Source of the DNA: Acidimicrobiales bacterium
Lineage (GTDB): Bacteria > Actinomycetota > Acidimicrobiia > Acidimicrobiales > MedAcidi-G1
Assembly (NCBI GenBank): GCA_030748555.1
Contig: JASMLT010000007.1
Span: forward strand, 1 to 49,334
Length of the DNA: 49,334 nucleotides
Direction: 5' to 3'
In this document: positions 1 to 9,010 of the stretch, one piece after another
Layout: each line of letters begins with the position of its first letter
Numbering within the stretch: position 1 is the first letter of the stretch
Notes under the pieces: model-generated
Told to the model about the DNA's origin: nothing
The model's input: only the letters and a program-made list of their open reading frames with translations
The model's database searches: none
Program-made: the position numbers and the translations under genes

Positions 1-631
1 CGCCGATGACCATCTCGTCAACAGAGTCCCCCATCTTTTCGATTAAGGCTAATTTGTCGCTAACTTTCGCTCCGCCTAGAACCATTAGAAAAGGTCGCTT
101 TGGTTTATCCAGAATCTTTTGAACAACGTCAACTTCTTTAAGCAACAAAGACCCCGCTGCAGATGGAAGGTGTTTCGGCGGTCCCACAATTGACGCATGT
201 TCGCGATGTGATGCACCGAAAGCATCGTTCACATATCCATCGAAAGGTTCCCCACCAGCTCCTGAAATTAAATACTCGACGAAAGATTCTTCGTTAGCTT
301 TTTCCCCAGGGTTGAATCGAAGATTTTCTAATACTTCTAAATTCGGCAGGCTTTCCAAGAGCTTTGCTTTCACAGGCTCAATTGAATACTTGTCGTCTTC
401 CCGACCCGCAGGCCTGCCCAAATGACTGCAGACAACCACAGAAGCCTTTCTTTCCACTAGCCACTCTAAGGTGCTCAAACTGCCTTTGATCCTTAGGTCG
501 TCATCAATCGAGCCGTCTGTTATTGGAACGTTCAAATCAGATCTGACAAGAATTCTTTTAGCTTCAAACCCCTCTAGTTCGACCTCTAAATCTTCAAGAG
601 TGGGAAGTTTTTGAGTTTCCAAATCGTTCAA
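1..631 (-). CDS. pgk: Phosphoglycerate kinase, C-terminal part missing (cut by window edge)
   Basis: Glycolytic enzyme transferring phosphate between 1,3-bisphosphoglycerate and ADP. The reading frame is open from the window edge and shows the N-terminal domain: RSDLNVP near the start, SHLGRPAG, LRFNPGEKAN, the NDAFGASHREHAS substrate-binding segment and VLGGAKVSDKL. There is no ATG start. An in-frame TAG lies just upstream, so translation must begin at a TTG at 631 or 622; neither has a good ribosome binding site. The gene begins 8 to 17 bases after the gap stop codon, so it is almost certainly co-transcribed with gap. Only about half of a roughly 390-residue protein is present. Identity is sure; the start is not. 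Confidence 0.95.
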   Translation of the reverse strand, partial: MNDLETQKLPTLEDLEVELEGFEAKRILVRSDLNVPITDGSIDDDLRIKGSLSTLEWLVERKASVVVCSHLGRPAGREDDKYSIEPVKAKLLESLPNLEVLENLRFNPGEKANEESFVEYLISGAGGEPFDGYVNDAFGASHREHASIVGPPKHLPSAAGSLLLKEVDVVQKILDKPKRPFLMVLGGAKVSDKLALIEKMGDSVDEMVIG

Positions 632-639
632 CTGCTAAT

Positions 640-1641
640 TCAAGAAGTGGTGATAGAGACGAGATCCACAAGCCTGTTTGAGTATCCCCACTCGTTGTCA
701 TACCAGCCGCTTATTTTCACAAGATTGTCCATGGTCATTGTCAAACCAGAATCAAATACACAGCTCGCAGGATTACCCACGATGTCTGAGCTGACAAGTG
801 GTCGGTCGCTGTAGTCAAGCACATTTGCTAAAGCTCCTTCAGTAGAAGCTTTTTTAAACACAGCATTGATTTCATCAACGCTCGGCGCACTGTTCAACAA
901 AGCCGTGAAGTCTGTTATTGAACCATCTGGAATGGGAACCCGAAGTGAAATGCCGTCTAATTTCCCGTTCATCGCTTGCAGAACCAGACCTGTTGCACGC
1001 GCTGCACCTGTTGAAGTGGGAATAATGTTTATAGCTGAAGCTCGAGCCCTGCGAAGATCGCTGTGTGGCCCATCCACTAATGACTGGTCCCCTGTGTAAG
1101 CATGAACTGTGGTCATTAGTCCTTTTTCCACACCGAAGGCATCGTCGAGGACTTGGACCATCGGAACAAAACAATTTGTGGTGCAACTAGCATTGGATAT
1201 CACGGTGTGTTCGGCTTTATTGAAGTCAGAATCATTAACTCCGACAACAAATGTCGCATCAGCTCCATTAGCTGGAGCTGAGACGATGACTAAAGGAGCG
1301 CCTGCCTCTAGGTGCATGGCGGCTTTTTCACGATCTGTGAAAATTCCTGTGGACTCTATCACTACGTCTACACCTAAATCCCCCCATGGAAGGTCTTGAG
1401 GGTTTCGTTCCGAAAGGACCTGAAGCAGTTGCCCATCGATCATAATGCCGTCATCTGCAGCGTTTATTTCATTGTCAAGATTTCCAAGTACTGAATCGTA
1501 TTTAAGCAAGTGAGCCATAGTGGCGGTGTCACCAAGATCGTTAACTGCCACTATCTCCATATCAGCACCCTGTTTTGCAACTGCGCGGTAGAAGTTTCTT
1601 CCAATACGTCCAAAACCGTTGATGCCGATCTTTATTGGCAT
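640..1641 (-). CDS. gap: Glyceraldehyde-3-phosphate dehydrogenase, type I
   Basis: Oxidises and phosphorylates glyceraldehyde 3-phosphate with a nicotinamide cofactor in glycolysis. The 333 residues are full length. INGFGRIGRNFYRA near residue 7 is the dinucleotide-binding Rossmann motif, SNASCTTNC holds catalytic Cys153, and TVHAYTGDQ supplies the base His180. PTSTGAARA and the C-terminal NEWGYSNRL are also canonical. The ATG start has a clear AAGGAG ribosome binding site seven bases upstream, one of the better ones in this window. Pgk follows directly. Upstream is rapZ after a 77-base gap that could hold a promoter; in most actinobacteria yvcK and whiA would lie here. Confidence 0.98.
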   Translation of the reverse strand: MPIKIGINGFGRIGRNFYRAVAKQGADMEIVAVNDLGDTATMAHLLKYDSVLGNLDNEINAADDGIMIDGQLLQVLSERNPQDLPWGDLGVDVVIESTGIFTDREKAAMHLEAGAPLVIVSAPANGADATFVVGVNDSDFNKAEHTVISNASCTTNCFVPMVQVLDDAFGVEKGLMTTVHAYTGDQSLVDGPHSDLRRARASAINIIPTSTGAARATGLVLQAMNGKLDGISLRVPIPDGSITDFTALLNSAPSVDEINAVFKKASTEGALANVLDYSDRPLVSSDIVGNPASCVFDSGLTMTMDNLVKISGWYDNEWGYSNRLVDLVSITTS

Positions 1642-1718
1642 TTATTTCTCCTTCGAATATTCGATCACGTCAATTATTACTACCTCAACTAAACCCTAAT
1701 GTGGTGCTTTTGCTCCAT

Positions 1719-2567
1719 TTACCTATCTATATCGCGGTGGAAAGTAGCTATGTCTATTTCTTGATTTTTGAGAATTCTCGCGAGCTCTTCTGCAATTGCA
1801 ACTGATCGATGTTTGCCGCCTGTGCAACCAAAAGCTACAGACAAGTATGACTTTCCTTCATTTTCATAAGCTGGAATCAGATAACTCAATAAAGAAGAAA
1901 TATCTTTTAAGAAAGGTTCTGAGCTTTCTTGGCTCAATACATAATCCTGGACATCACTACTCAAACCATTTTTCTCCCTGAGTTCCTCTACCCAGTGAGG
2001 ATTGGGCAAGAACCGGCAATCAAGTTGTATGTCCACATCACGAGGGACTCCATATTTGAATCCGAATGAGGAGACAGATATTTGCATTCCGCGGTCACCT
2101 TCTGCCCCGTACAAACGGGCAACTGTTTCACGCAGATCGTGCACACTCAATTCTGAAGTGTCTAATATCAGGTCTGCCTCTGCGCGTGTGGAAGCCATCA
2201 TTACCCGTTCTGCTTCTATAGCTTCCTCTATTGTTGAAATATTTGAAAGTGGATGAGGTCGCCTGCTGTCTTTGTAACGACGTACAAGCGTTTCCGTGGA
2301 ACAGTCCAAGAAGACTAGGGTTGCTGTTTCTTTCTTTTCGCGAAGTTCGCTAACTGCAGCCAGGGTCTCCCCTTCAGCTGTGTCGGCCTTGGCGATAAAT
2401 GCGACTCGATTCCAACTTGAATCAGTAACACTCGCCAATTCCGAGACTCGACCCATTATCTCCGCGGGTAACCGATCGATTACGAACCATCCGAGGTCTT
2501 CGAGGTTGCTCGCGAAATGAGACCGGCCAGCCCCCGATAATCCTGCTATGACCAATAATTCTGCCAT
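1719..2567 (-). CDS. rapZ: RapZ/YvcJ-family nucleotide-binding protein
   Basis: Member of the RapZ (YvcJ) family. In enterobacteria RapZ adapts small RNAs to RNase E; in Gram-positives the role is less clear, so the function here is by family only. The 282 residues carry a Walker A variant GLSGAGRS at residues 9 to 16, with Arg in place of the usual Lys, a form I recall from mycobacterial homologues. LEDLGWFVIDRLP follows. The C-terminal domain has SFGFKYGVPRDVD, DCRFLPNPHW and the signature GCTGGKHRSV. The ATG is 22 bases after the methyltransferase stop, without an obvious ribosome binding site. It belongs to the conserved uvrC-rapZ-(yvcK-whiA)-gap neighbourhood, but the two middle genes are absent. 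Confidence 0.95.
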   Translation of the reverse strand: MAELLVIAGLSGAGRSHFASNLEDLGWFVIDRLPAEIMGRVSELASVTDSSWNRVAFIAKADTAEGETLAAVSELREKKETATLVFLDCSTETLVRRYKDSRRPHPLSNISTIEEAIEAERVMMASTRAEADLILDTSELSVHDLRETVARLYGAEGDRGMQISVSSFGFKYGVPRDVDIQLDCRFLPNPHWVEELREKNGLSSDVQDYVLSQESSEPFLKDISSLLSYLIPAYENEGKSYLSVAFGCTGGKHRSVAIAEELARILKNQEIDIATFHRDIDR

Positions 2568-2589
2568 AGGTCAATACTACTTGCAGCGT

Positions 2590-3330
2590 TCACTTACTTC
2601 CAGAGGACTTTTCGCAAACAAGCAGTAGAAGTCGAGGGATGAAAGCGATTTCATTTTTCCACTTCAAATCTTCTTCCTGGATGGGAAATGGTTGTGGTTC
2701 GAGCATTCGAGTTGTTACAAAACCGGAATCATTTAAAGCATTCAAATACCTGCTTAAAGGACGGTGTGTAAAAGGGATGCTTACACCATCGCCGAAATGT
2801 TCTTCGCTTGTCTCCTCACGTAAATACGAACCGACCCTCCAATACTTTTCGGGTGGGTCGGTAGTCCAGTCTTCGACCCAAGAACTGCCAGGCGATTGGA
2901 GTAAAGGATGATTCATAGCTAGAACAAATCTCCCTCCACGTTTAACGACTCTTGAAACTTCACGGAAAGATTCTTCGAATTGTTCAATGTGTTCCACCAC
3001 TAAACAGGCAATTGCAGCATCAAAAAAAGAATCGCGAAACGGCAGGTGTTCCGCTAAAGATCTGATTAAAACAGAAGAAGGGTCGGTCTTCTTCCCATGT
3101 CGGATCTGTTTATCAGACTGGTCGATCCCAACAGCATTAATCGACGTTTCGCTCAAAGCACGAACAATTTGCCCTTCACCTGTCCCGATTTCTAAAACTT
3201 TCTGGAACCCATTCATTAATTCAACGAGTAAAGGGAGAAGTTGTTCAGAGTATTCAGCGTTTGCACCATTCGTGAAAGAGTTTTGCCACCATTCTGCATT
3301 CGATTCCCAAGCGTTTTTCTTTTGATCCAT
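2590..3330 (-). CDS. Class I SAM-dependent methyltransferase (Methyltransf_11 type)
   Basis: Probable small-molecule methyltransferase; substrate unknown. Motif I is VLEIGTGEGQIVRAL, followed by the acidic loop AVGIDQSDKQI, the FDAAIACLVVEHI strand and RVVKRGGRFVLAMNHP. I place the start at the ATG at 3330 (MDQKKNAWESNAEWW). The frame extends to 3414, but that would overlap the divergent transporter gene and adds a basic, non-family leader. No ribosome binding site is visible. It sits between uvrC and rapZ, where actinobacteria usually have neither a methyltransferase nor a transporter, so it looks like a lineage-specific insertion into the block. Start confidence is moderate, family confidence high. 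Confidence 0.88.
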   Translation of the reverse strand: MDQKKNAWESNAEWWQNSFTNGANAEYSEQLLPLLVELMNGFQKVLEIGTGEGQIVRALSETSINAVGIDQSDKQIRHGKKTDPSSVLIRSLAEHLPFRDSFFDAAIACLVVEHIEQFEESFREVSRVVKRGGRFVLAMNHPLLQSPGSSWVEDWTTDPPEKYWRVGSYLREETSEEHFGDGVSIPFTHRPLSRYLNALNDSGFVTTRMLEPQPFPIQEEDLKWKNEIAFIPRLLLLVCEKSSGSK

Positions 3331-3353
3331 ACTCTGATCGTTCCATATTTTGA

Positions 3354-4217
3354 GTGGAATTGCTGAACTCGCTTTATGCTCCGAAGGTGGCCATTTTCTT
3401 CGCTTTTCTTCCAAGTATCTTCTGGGGTTTTGGAGGTTTCTTCGCGGGTCAAGCTTCCAGACGCGGCTCGCTGATACCCACCTTGACTCTCGACATATTC
3501 ATTGGCTTGTTCGTAGTGGTCCCTTTAGCCTTTTCCATAGCGGACACTTTTACATGGCGTGACTTCCTGATAGGTGGCCTTGCTGGGCTTTTCGGAATGT
3601 CAGGAGCAGCCTTTCTGTACGCTGGAATGAAAAAAGCAGCCTATGTGACTGTTATACCTGTTTCTGGAGTTGCTGGAGCATTGTTTCCTGTCTTATGGGG
3701 TCTTGTTGGTGGCGACTCCCTGTCTGCTCTCCAGATAGTGGGAATTCTCGTTGGTCTTATTTCAATAGCTCTCGCTTCTGGCGTCTCACTGCAGACGTTT
3801 AAAGGCCCAATTGCTGGTTTAAGGGATGGAATTCTAGCCGGACTAGGTTTCGGGGGCTTCTACATCGTTATTGAAAATACATCCAACGAAACAGAACCAT
3901 GGGGTGCCGTCGCGAGTCGACTTTTCCCACTTCTCATTCTTTTGCTCATTTTGTGTTTAATTAGCGACAAAGCAAAGCCCTCTAAACAAGCTTTCCCCTT
4001 TATTGTTGGTTCCGGTTTAAGCAACGCTTGCGCTAGCACCTGTTTTCTACTAGCTGTCAATAGAGGACTTCTCAGCATAACTTCGCTTTTAAGCGCTCTT
4101 TATCCGGCTATTACCGTAGTTCTAGCTCATTTCCTGATTAAGGAGAAAATGACCCGCACACAGGTTTTCGGTGTTCTTGCGGCTATTTTTTCCATGGCTT
4201 CAATAACAGTCAGTTGA
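3354..4217 (+). CDS. EamA/DMT-superfamily transporter
   Basis: Inner-membrane transporter of the drug/metabolite superfamily with two repeated EamA halves. The 287 residues form about ten hydrophobic segments, starting with the IFFAFLPSIFWGFGGFFAG helix. The second half includes the glycine-rich GILAGLGFGGFYIVIE and ends with the usual SLLSALYPAITVVLAHFLI helix and a small-residue C-terminal helix. Substrate cannot be inferred. The start is GTG at 3354, or possibly GTG at 3388, which would begin right at the first helix. It is divergent from the methyltransferase with only about 24 bases between starts. Its last 8 bases overlap the end of uvrC, so there is no room for a terminator. Confidence 0.9.
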   Translation: MELLNSLYAPKVAIFFAFLPSIFWGFGGFFAGQASRRGSLIPTLTLDIFIGLFVVVPLAFSIADTFTWRDFLIGGLAGLFGMSGAAFLYAGMKKAAYVTVIPVSGVAGALFPVLWGLVGGDSLSALQIVGILVGLISIALASGVSLQTFKGPIAGLRDGILAGLGFGGFYIVIENTSNETEPWGAVASRLFPLLILLLILCLISDKAKPSKQAFPFIVGSGLSNACASTCFLLAVNRGLLSITSLLSALYPAITVVLAHFLIKEKMTRTQVFGVLAAIFSMASITVS

Positions 4218-6123
4218 GGTCTAGGTCTAATTTTTTTGCAACTTCACTAGCGACATTTTCGGGCAACCATTTTATTTCGTTCAGTTCTTTGAAAGTGCTT
4301 TCCTTTACTTTCTTCAAGCTTCCGTATTCTTCAAGTAGTCTATTTTTACGCTTTTCCCCTAAACCTGGAATCCCATCTAAAACTGATTCGGTCATACGCT
4401 TCCCTCTAAGTTTCCGATGGTACTCAACTGCGAATCTGTGAGATTCATCTCTAAGGCGTTGCAACATATACAACGCTTCAGAATTTCGCGGAATGACTAC
4501 GGGGTCTCTACGACCCGAGATAAAAACCTCTTCAAACTGCTTGGCAAGTGATGCGACAAAAATAAGGTCAGATAAGCCAAGTTCGGATACTACGGCCTCA
4601 GCTACCGAAAGTTGACCTTTGCCCCCATCCACTAATAGCAACTGAGGCGGGTATGCAAACTTCTTGCTTCCCCCCTCTACAGTGTCTTTACTTTCTTTCA
4701 GGTAAGCGGCTAAACGTCGGGAAATCACTTCTTTCATTGCTGCATAATCGTCGTTGCCTTGAAAACTGTTGACACGGAAGCGTCTGTAATCACTCTTTTT
4801 TAATAGACCGTCTTCCATCACGACCATAGAACCAACGTAATCTGTTCCTTGCAGATGGCTCATGTCGTAACATTCAATTCGCAATGGAGCGCTTCTCATC
4901 CCTAGTGCTTCTTGAAGTTCGTTAATTGCTTTTGACCGCGCATTGTGGTCTTTTGCTCGTTTAAGTCGGTGGCGTATCAACTCCTCGTTTGCATTGTTGA
5001 CGACTGTTTCAAGTAAAGATTTTTTTTCACCACGCTTCGGGACGCGTATTTCTACTATTGAATCTCTTTCTTCACTCAACCATCTCTCCATCAACTTCAT
5101 GTCCTCTGGGATCACTTCAGTTAATATTTGGCGTGGTACTCCTCTTGGCGGATCAGAATTGTAATGCTCTACGAGTAAATGCTTAAGTAGTTCTGAATTT
5201 TCTATCCCGTCAACTCGATCTACGACGTATCCTTTACGTCCCACAACACGCCCTTTCCTAATGTAGAAAACTTGCACAGAGGCTTCGATTTCGTCAGCGG
5301 AAAATCCGAAAACATCAATGTTTTCCGTTTCGTTAAGAACCATTTGTTGTCGTTCAAGTACTTTTTCAATATTGCGTATCTTGTCACGACTACGCGCGGC
5401 ATTTTCATACTCCTGATTACCCGCCCAGATCGACATTTCTGCACGCAACTCATCAACAATAGACTTGCTGTTTCCGTCTAGAAAACTTAAAAGATCATCC
5501 ACCAAGTCGTCATAATCTTCCTTCACTATTTCCCCTACACAAGGTGCCGAACATTTTTCAATGTGAAACAACAGACAGGGCTTGCCAGTTTTCTCATGCT
5601 CGTTGAATTTCGTATTTGAGCATGTCCGGAGAGGAAAGCTTTTAATCAGCAGATCTAAAGTTTCACGTATAGCTTTCACATTCCCATAAGGGCCGAAATA
5701 TCTAACACCTTTCTTACGTTTCCCGCGAGTGATAGTTGGTCGTGGCCATTCCTCATTAAGCGTCACTGACAGATAGGGATAGCTTTTATTATCTTTCAGG
5801 TCGATATTAAATCGGGGTTTGTGTTCTTTAATCAGACTGAATTCAAGCATTAACGCTTCAAGTTCATTCCGAACCTGTATCCATTCAAGATGAGATGCCT
5901 CTTCCATCATTCTCTGTGTTCGCAAAGCCATGGTTTTTTTATTTCCAAAATAACTGTTCACGCGGCTACGGAGATTTTTGGCCTTTCCTACATAAATGAT
6001 TGTTCCTGTATCGTCGAAAAACTGGTATGACCCTGGTTTGGTAGGAATTGTTCCTTGCTCTGGTTGTTTTAGCACTCTTTCAGAATAAAGGGCGTAACGG
6101 CTCTTTTCTAACCTTGACCCCAT
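4210..6123 (-). CDS. uvrC: Excinuclease ABC subunit C
   Basis: Nuclease of nucleotide excision repair, making both incisions around a lesion marked by UvrA and UvrB. The 637 residues show the GIY-YIG domain (GSY at 31 and IIYVGKAKNLRSRV at 42 to 55, 3' incision). A UVR motif around 210 to 240 (NQEYENAARSRDKIRNIEKV) binds UvrB. The RNase H-like 5' nuclease has CYDMSHLQGTDYVGSMVV and LLLVDGGKGQL. A C-terminal helix-hairpin-helix has LDGIPGLGEKRKNRLL. The ATG lies six bases after the uvrA stop, so the three uvr genes form one unit B-A-C. The C-terminus overlaps the convergent EamA gene by eight bases. Confidence 0.98.
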   Translation of the reverse strand: MGSRLEKSRYALYSERVLKQPEQGTIPTKPGSYQFFDDTGTIIYVGKAKNLRSRVNSYFGNKKTMALRTQRMMEEASHLEWIQVRNELEALMLEFSLIKEHKPRFNIDLKDNKSYPYLSVTLNEEWPRPTITRGKRKKGVRYFGPYGNVKAIRETLDLLIKSFPLRTCSNTKFNEHEKTGKPCLLFHIEKCSAPCVGEIVKEDYDDLVDDLLSFLDGNSKSIVDELRAEMSIWAGNQEYENAARSRDKIRNIEKVLERQQMVLNETENIDVFGFSADEIEASVQVFYIRKGRVVGRKGYVVDRVDGIENSELLKHLLVEHYNSDPPRGVPRQILTEVIPEDMKLMERWLSEERDSIVEIRVPKRGEKKSLLETVVNNANEELIRHRLKRAKDHNARSKAINELQEALGMRSAPLRIECYDMSHLQGTDYVGSMVVMEDGLLKKSDYRRFRVNSFQGNDDYAAMKEVISRRLAAYLKESKDTVEGGSKKFAYPPQLLLVDGGKGQLSVAEAVVSELGLSDLIFVASLAKQFEEVFISGRRDPVVIPRNSEALYMLQRLRDESHRFAVEYHRKLRGKRMTESVLDGIPGLGEKRKNRLLEEYGSLKKVKESTFKELNEIKWLPENVASEVAKKLDLDLN

Positions 6124-6129
6124 GTATCT

Positions 6130-8964
6130 CTAGGTAAGAAGCGGTTTGAGAAATTTTCCTGTGTGACTAGTTTTGAGTTTTGTAATATTTTCCGGCGTGT
6201 CGCTTGCTACGATCTCCCCTCCGCCTTCTCCCCCTTCAGGGCCTAAGTCAATAATCCAGTCGGCTGTTTTCACTACATCTAAATTGTGCTCAATCACTAT
6301 TACAGTATTTCCATTGTCAACCAGGCGCGTTAGCACGTTTAACAGTTTCCTTACGTCTTCAAAATGCAATCCTGTCGTCGGTTCATCCAAGAGGTAAAGG
6401 GTGTGTCCTGTGGGTCTCTTTGCTAGTTCAGTTGCGAGTTTGACTCTTTGTGCCTCGCCTCCGGACAGAGTAGGAGCGGATTGGCCTAGTCTTATATATC
6501 CAAGTCCAACATCTACCAGAGTTTGCATGTGACGTGTGATTGACGGTTGCTTTTCGAAAAAAGTTAGAGCCTCTTCGCATGGCATTTCTAGAACATCAGC
6601 AATGTTTTTGCCCCGGTACATTATTTCAAGAGTGTCCCGATTGTACCTTTTGCCTAGACACACTTCGCATGGAACATAGACATCTGGCAGGAAATGCATT
6701 TCTATACGTAATGTTCCATCACCGGAACAAGCTTCGCAGCGTCCTCCTTTAACGTTGAAGCTGAATCTCCCCGGTTGATATCCTCGAAGACGCGATTCTT
6801 CAGTTTTTGCGAATAATTTCCGTATGTGGTCGAATACGCCTGTGTAAGTAGCCGCGTTTGATCGGGGGGTTCTGCCAATTGGTGCTTGGTCTATATTTAT
6901 GACTTTGTCTACTTGATCGGCTCCTTTTATTGCTTTGTGTAGTCCTGGTGGTGTTTTAGATTTGTATATTGACTGCATTAATCCTTTTAACAGTATTTCG
7001 TTAACCAGAGTTGACTTGCCTGACCCTGAAACTCCAGTTACTGCGACAAAACAACCAAGTGGAAAATCGATATCGATATTTTTTAAGTTATTTTCGCGTG
7101 CTCCTAAAATACTGATGAAAGAGCCGTTTGTTTCGCGGCGTTGCTTTGGAATCGGTAAAAGCTTGCTCCCTGATAGGTACTGTCCAGTTAGTGACTTCTT
7201 GCATCCGACGAGGCCTTTTACATTGCCTGTATAAACAATATCTCCTCCGTGTTCGCCCGCACCTGGACCTATATCAACGACATGATCAGCAGCGCGAATG
7301 GTTTCTTCGTCGTGTTCAACAACAATTACGGTGTTGCCAATATCTCTTAAGTGAGACAAAGTTTCGATCAAACGTTGATTGTCTCTTTGATGTAAACCTA
7401 TGGAAGGCTCATCTAAAACGTAAAGCACTCCGACTAATCCACTTCCAATTTGAGAAGCAAGTCTGATTCGTTGTGCCTCACCTCCGGCTAATGTTGCGGC
7501 AGATCGAGACAACGTCAGATATTCAAGTCCTACATCAAGCAAGAAACGGAGCCGTGAGTTAATTTCTTTCACAACCTGCTCAGCGATCATTTCCTCCCTG
7601 TCGTTCAGTTTTAGATTTGAAAGAACTTCAAAAGCTTTATCTATAGAAAGACGGCAAATGTCATCCAACGAATGTTTGTCGACTGTCACTGCAAGGGAAA
7701 GAGGATTGAGCCTCGCTCCCCCACATTCATGACAGTCGACTTGTCTCATGTAGCCTTCAATCTGTTCTCGTTGAGTGTCACTTTCTGCCTCTTGGTGTCG
7801 TCGTCTCAGGTAAGGGATCGCTCCCTCGAATCGCGCATTGTGCACTCGAGCCCTGCCGAATCGGTTGTGGTATCTGACTTTGACTCTTTCCTTTAATCCT
7901 TTATCCAGTAAAATTTTTTGATGTTTTTTGGATAGTTTTTCCCATGGGGTTTCTAGGTCGATTCCTTCGTGCCCAGCGACTGCTTCAATAAGTCTTTTGA
8001 AATATCGACTCCTGCCGCCAGACCATGGTGCAATGGCTCCTTCTGCGAGGGTTAGTTCTGGATTGGGAACCACTAATTGAGGATCCACTTCATAGACTGT
8101 TCCTAAGCCGTCACAATATGAACATGCGCCGTACGGGCTGTTGAAAGAAAAATTTCGAGGAGCGAGATCTTCGAATGACTTTCCGTCACTGGGGCGCGAC
8201 AAGTGTTGACTGAATACAATCAGTTCATTTTCCTTAGCATCTTCCCGAGCGACTATCTCTATCTCTGCGACACCTTCACTTAGAGACAATGCAGTTTCCA
8301 TGGACTCTGTTAACCGTCTCTCAATTCCTTTCTTCATCACTAACCGGTCAACTACTACTTTTATTGTGTGCTGTTCATATCGAGCTAAATCTGTTGATTC
8401 ACCAAATTCATGAATTTCTCCATCGATAAGCACTCGACTGAATCCTTGTGTTGCTAAATCGTCAAGGAGGGCTTCGTAAGTACCTTTTCTACCTCTGACA
8501 ACTGGCGCTAATACCTGGAACCTGGTGTCGTCCTCTAAATCCATTATTCGATCCACTATTTGCTGGGGTGTTTGCCTTGTCAATTTCTCCCCTGTTTCAG
8601 GGTCATGTGGGACACCTATACGAGCGAAAAGCAGTCTTAAATAGTCGTATACCTCAGTGACTGTTCCAACGGTTGATCGTGGGTTTCTAGAAGAGCTTTT
8701 TTGGTCAATAGAAATTGCTGGAGACAATCCTTCAATAAAGTCAACATCCGGCTTGTCCATCTGACCTAAGAATTGACGAGCATAAGCGGATAAAGATTCG
8801 ACGTACCGTCTTTGTCCTTCTGCGTAAATGGTGTCGAAAGCTAAGGATGATTTACCGGATCCTGAAATACCTGTGAAAACTATGAGTTTTTCTCGTGGGA
8901 GGTCAAGGTCAACAGATTGCAAGTTGTGTTCCCTAGCTCCTTGAATTACTAACCTTTCTGGCAT
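6130..8964 (-). CDS. uvrA: Excinuclease ABC subunit A
   Basis: Damage-sensing ATPase of nucleotide excision repair, acting as a dimer that loads UvrB. Two ABC cassettes are present in 944 residues. The first has Walker [10 protein letters not shown] near residue 33 and signature [18 protein letters not shown]. The second has [15 protein letters not shown] and [17 protein letters not shown]. Zinc modules are visible as CSYCDGLG paired with [10 protein letters not shown], and CEACSGDGT paired with [10 protein letters not shown]. Length is normal and no key residue is missing. The start [16 protein letters not shown] matches the family. It lies 46 bases downstream of uvrB and six bases upstream of uvrC. 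Confidence 0.99.
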   Translation of the reverse strand: MPERLVIQGAREHNLQSVDLDLPREKLIVFTGISGSGKSSLAFDTIYAEGQRRYVESLSAYARQFLGQMDKPDVDFIEGLSPAISIDQKSSSRNPRSTVGTVTEVYDYLRLLFARIGVPHDPETGEKLTRQTPQQIVDRIMDLEDDTRFQVLAPVVRGRKGTYEALLDDLATQGFSRVLIDGEIHEFGESTDLARYEQHTIKVVVDRLVMKKGIERRLTESMETALSLSEGVAEIEIVAREDAKENELIVFSQHLSRPSDGKSFEDLAPRNFSFNSPYGACSYCDGLGTVYEVDPQLVVPNPELTLAEGAIAPWSGGRSRYFKRLIEAVAGHEGIDLETPWEKLSKKHQKILLDKGLKERVKVRYHNRFGRARVHNARFEGAIPYLRRRHQEAESDTQREQIEGYMRQVDCHECGGARLNPLSLAVTVDKHSLDDICRLSIDKAFEVLSNLKLNDREEMIAEQVVKEINSRLRFLLDVGLEYLTLSRSAATLAGGEAQRIRLASQIGSGLVGVLYVLDEPSIGLHQRDNQRLIETLSHLRDIGNTVIVVEHDEETIRAADHVVDIGPGAGEHGGDIVYTGNVKGLVGCKKSLTGQYLSGSKLLPIPKQRRETNGSFISILGARENNLKNIDIDFPLGCFVAVTGVSGSGKSTLVNEILLKGLMQSIYKSKTPPGLHKAIKGADQVDKVINIDQAPIGRTPRSNAATYTGVFDHIRKLFAKTEESRLRGYQPGRFSFNVKGGRCEACSGDGTLRIEMHFLPDVYVPCEVCLGKRYNRDTLEIMYRGKNIADVLEMPCEEALTFFEKQPSITRHMQTLVDVGLGYIRLGQSAPTLSGGEAQRVKLATELAKRPTGHTLYLLDEPTTGLHFEDVRKLLNVLTRLVDNGNTVIVIEHNLDVVKTADWIIDLGPEGGEGGGEIVASDTPENITKLKTSHTGKFLKPLLT

Positions 8965-9010
8965 TCAACGATCCTAGACATATGGAAGACACTTCACATT
9001 TGATTTTTGT

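Noticed and set aside
2590-3414. Methyltransferase starting at 3414
   Set aside because: The 28 extra residues are basic and atypical and would overlap the divergent EamA gene; the ATG at 3330 gives a normal N-terminus.
7128-7466. 112-residue plus-strand ORF inside uvrA
   Set aside because: It is a shadow of the strongly conserved uvrA coding sequence; no family resemblance.
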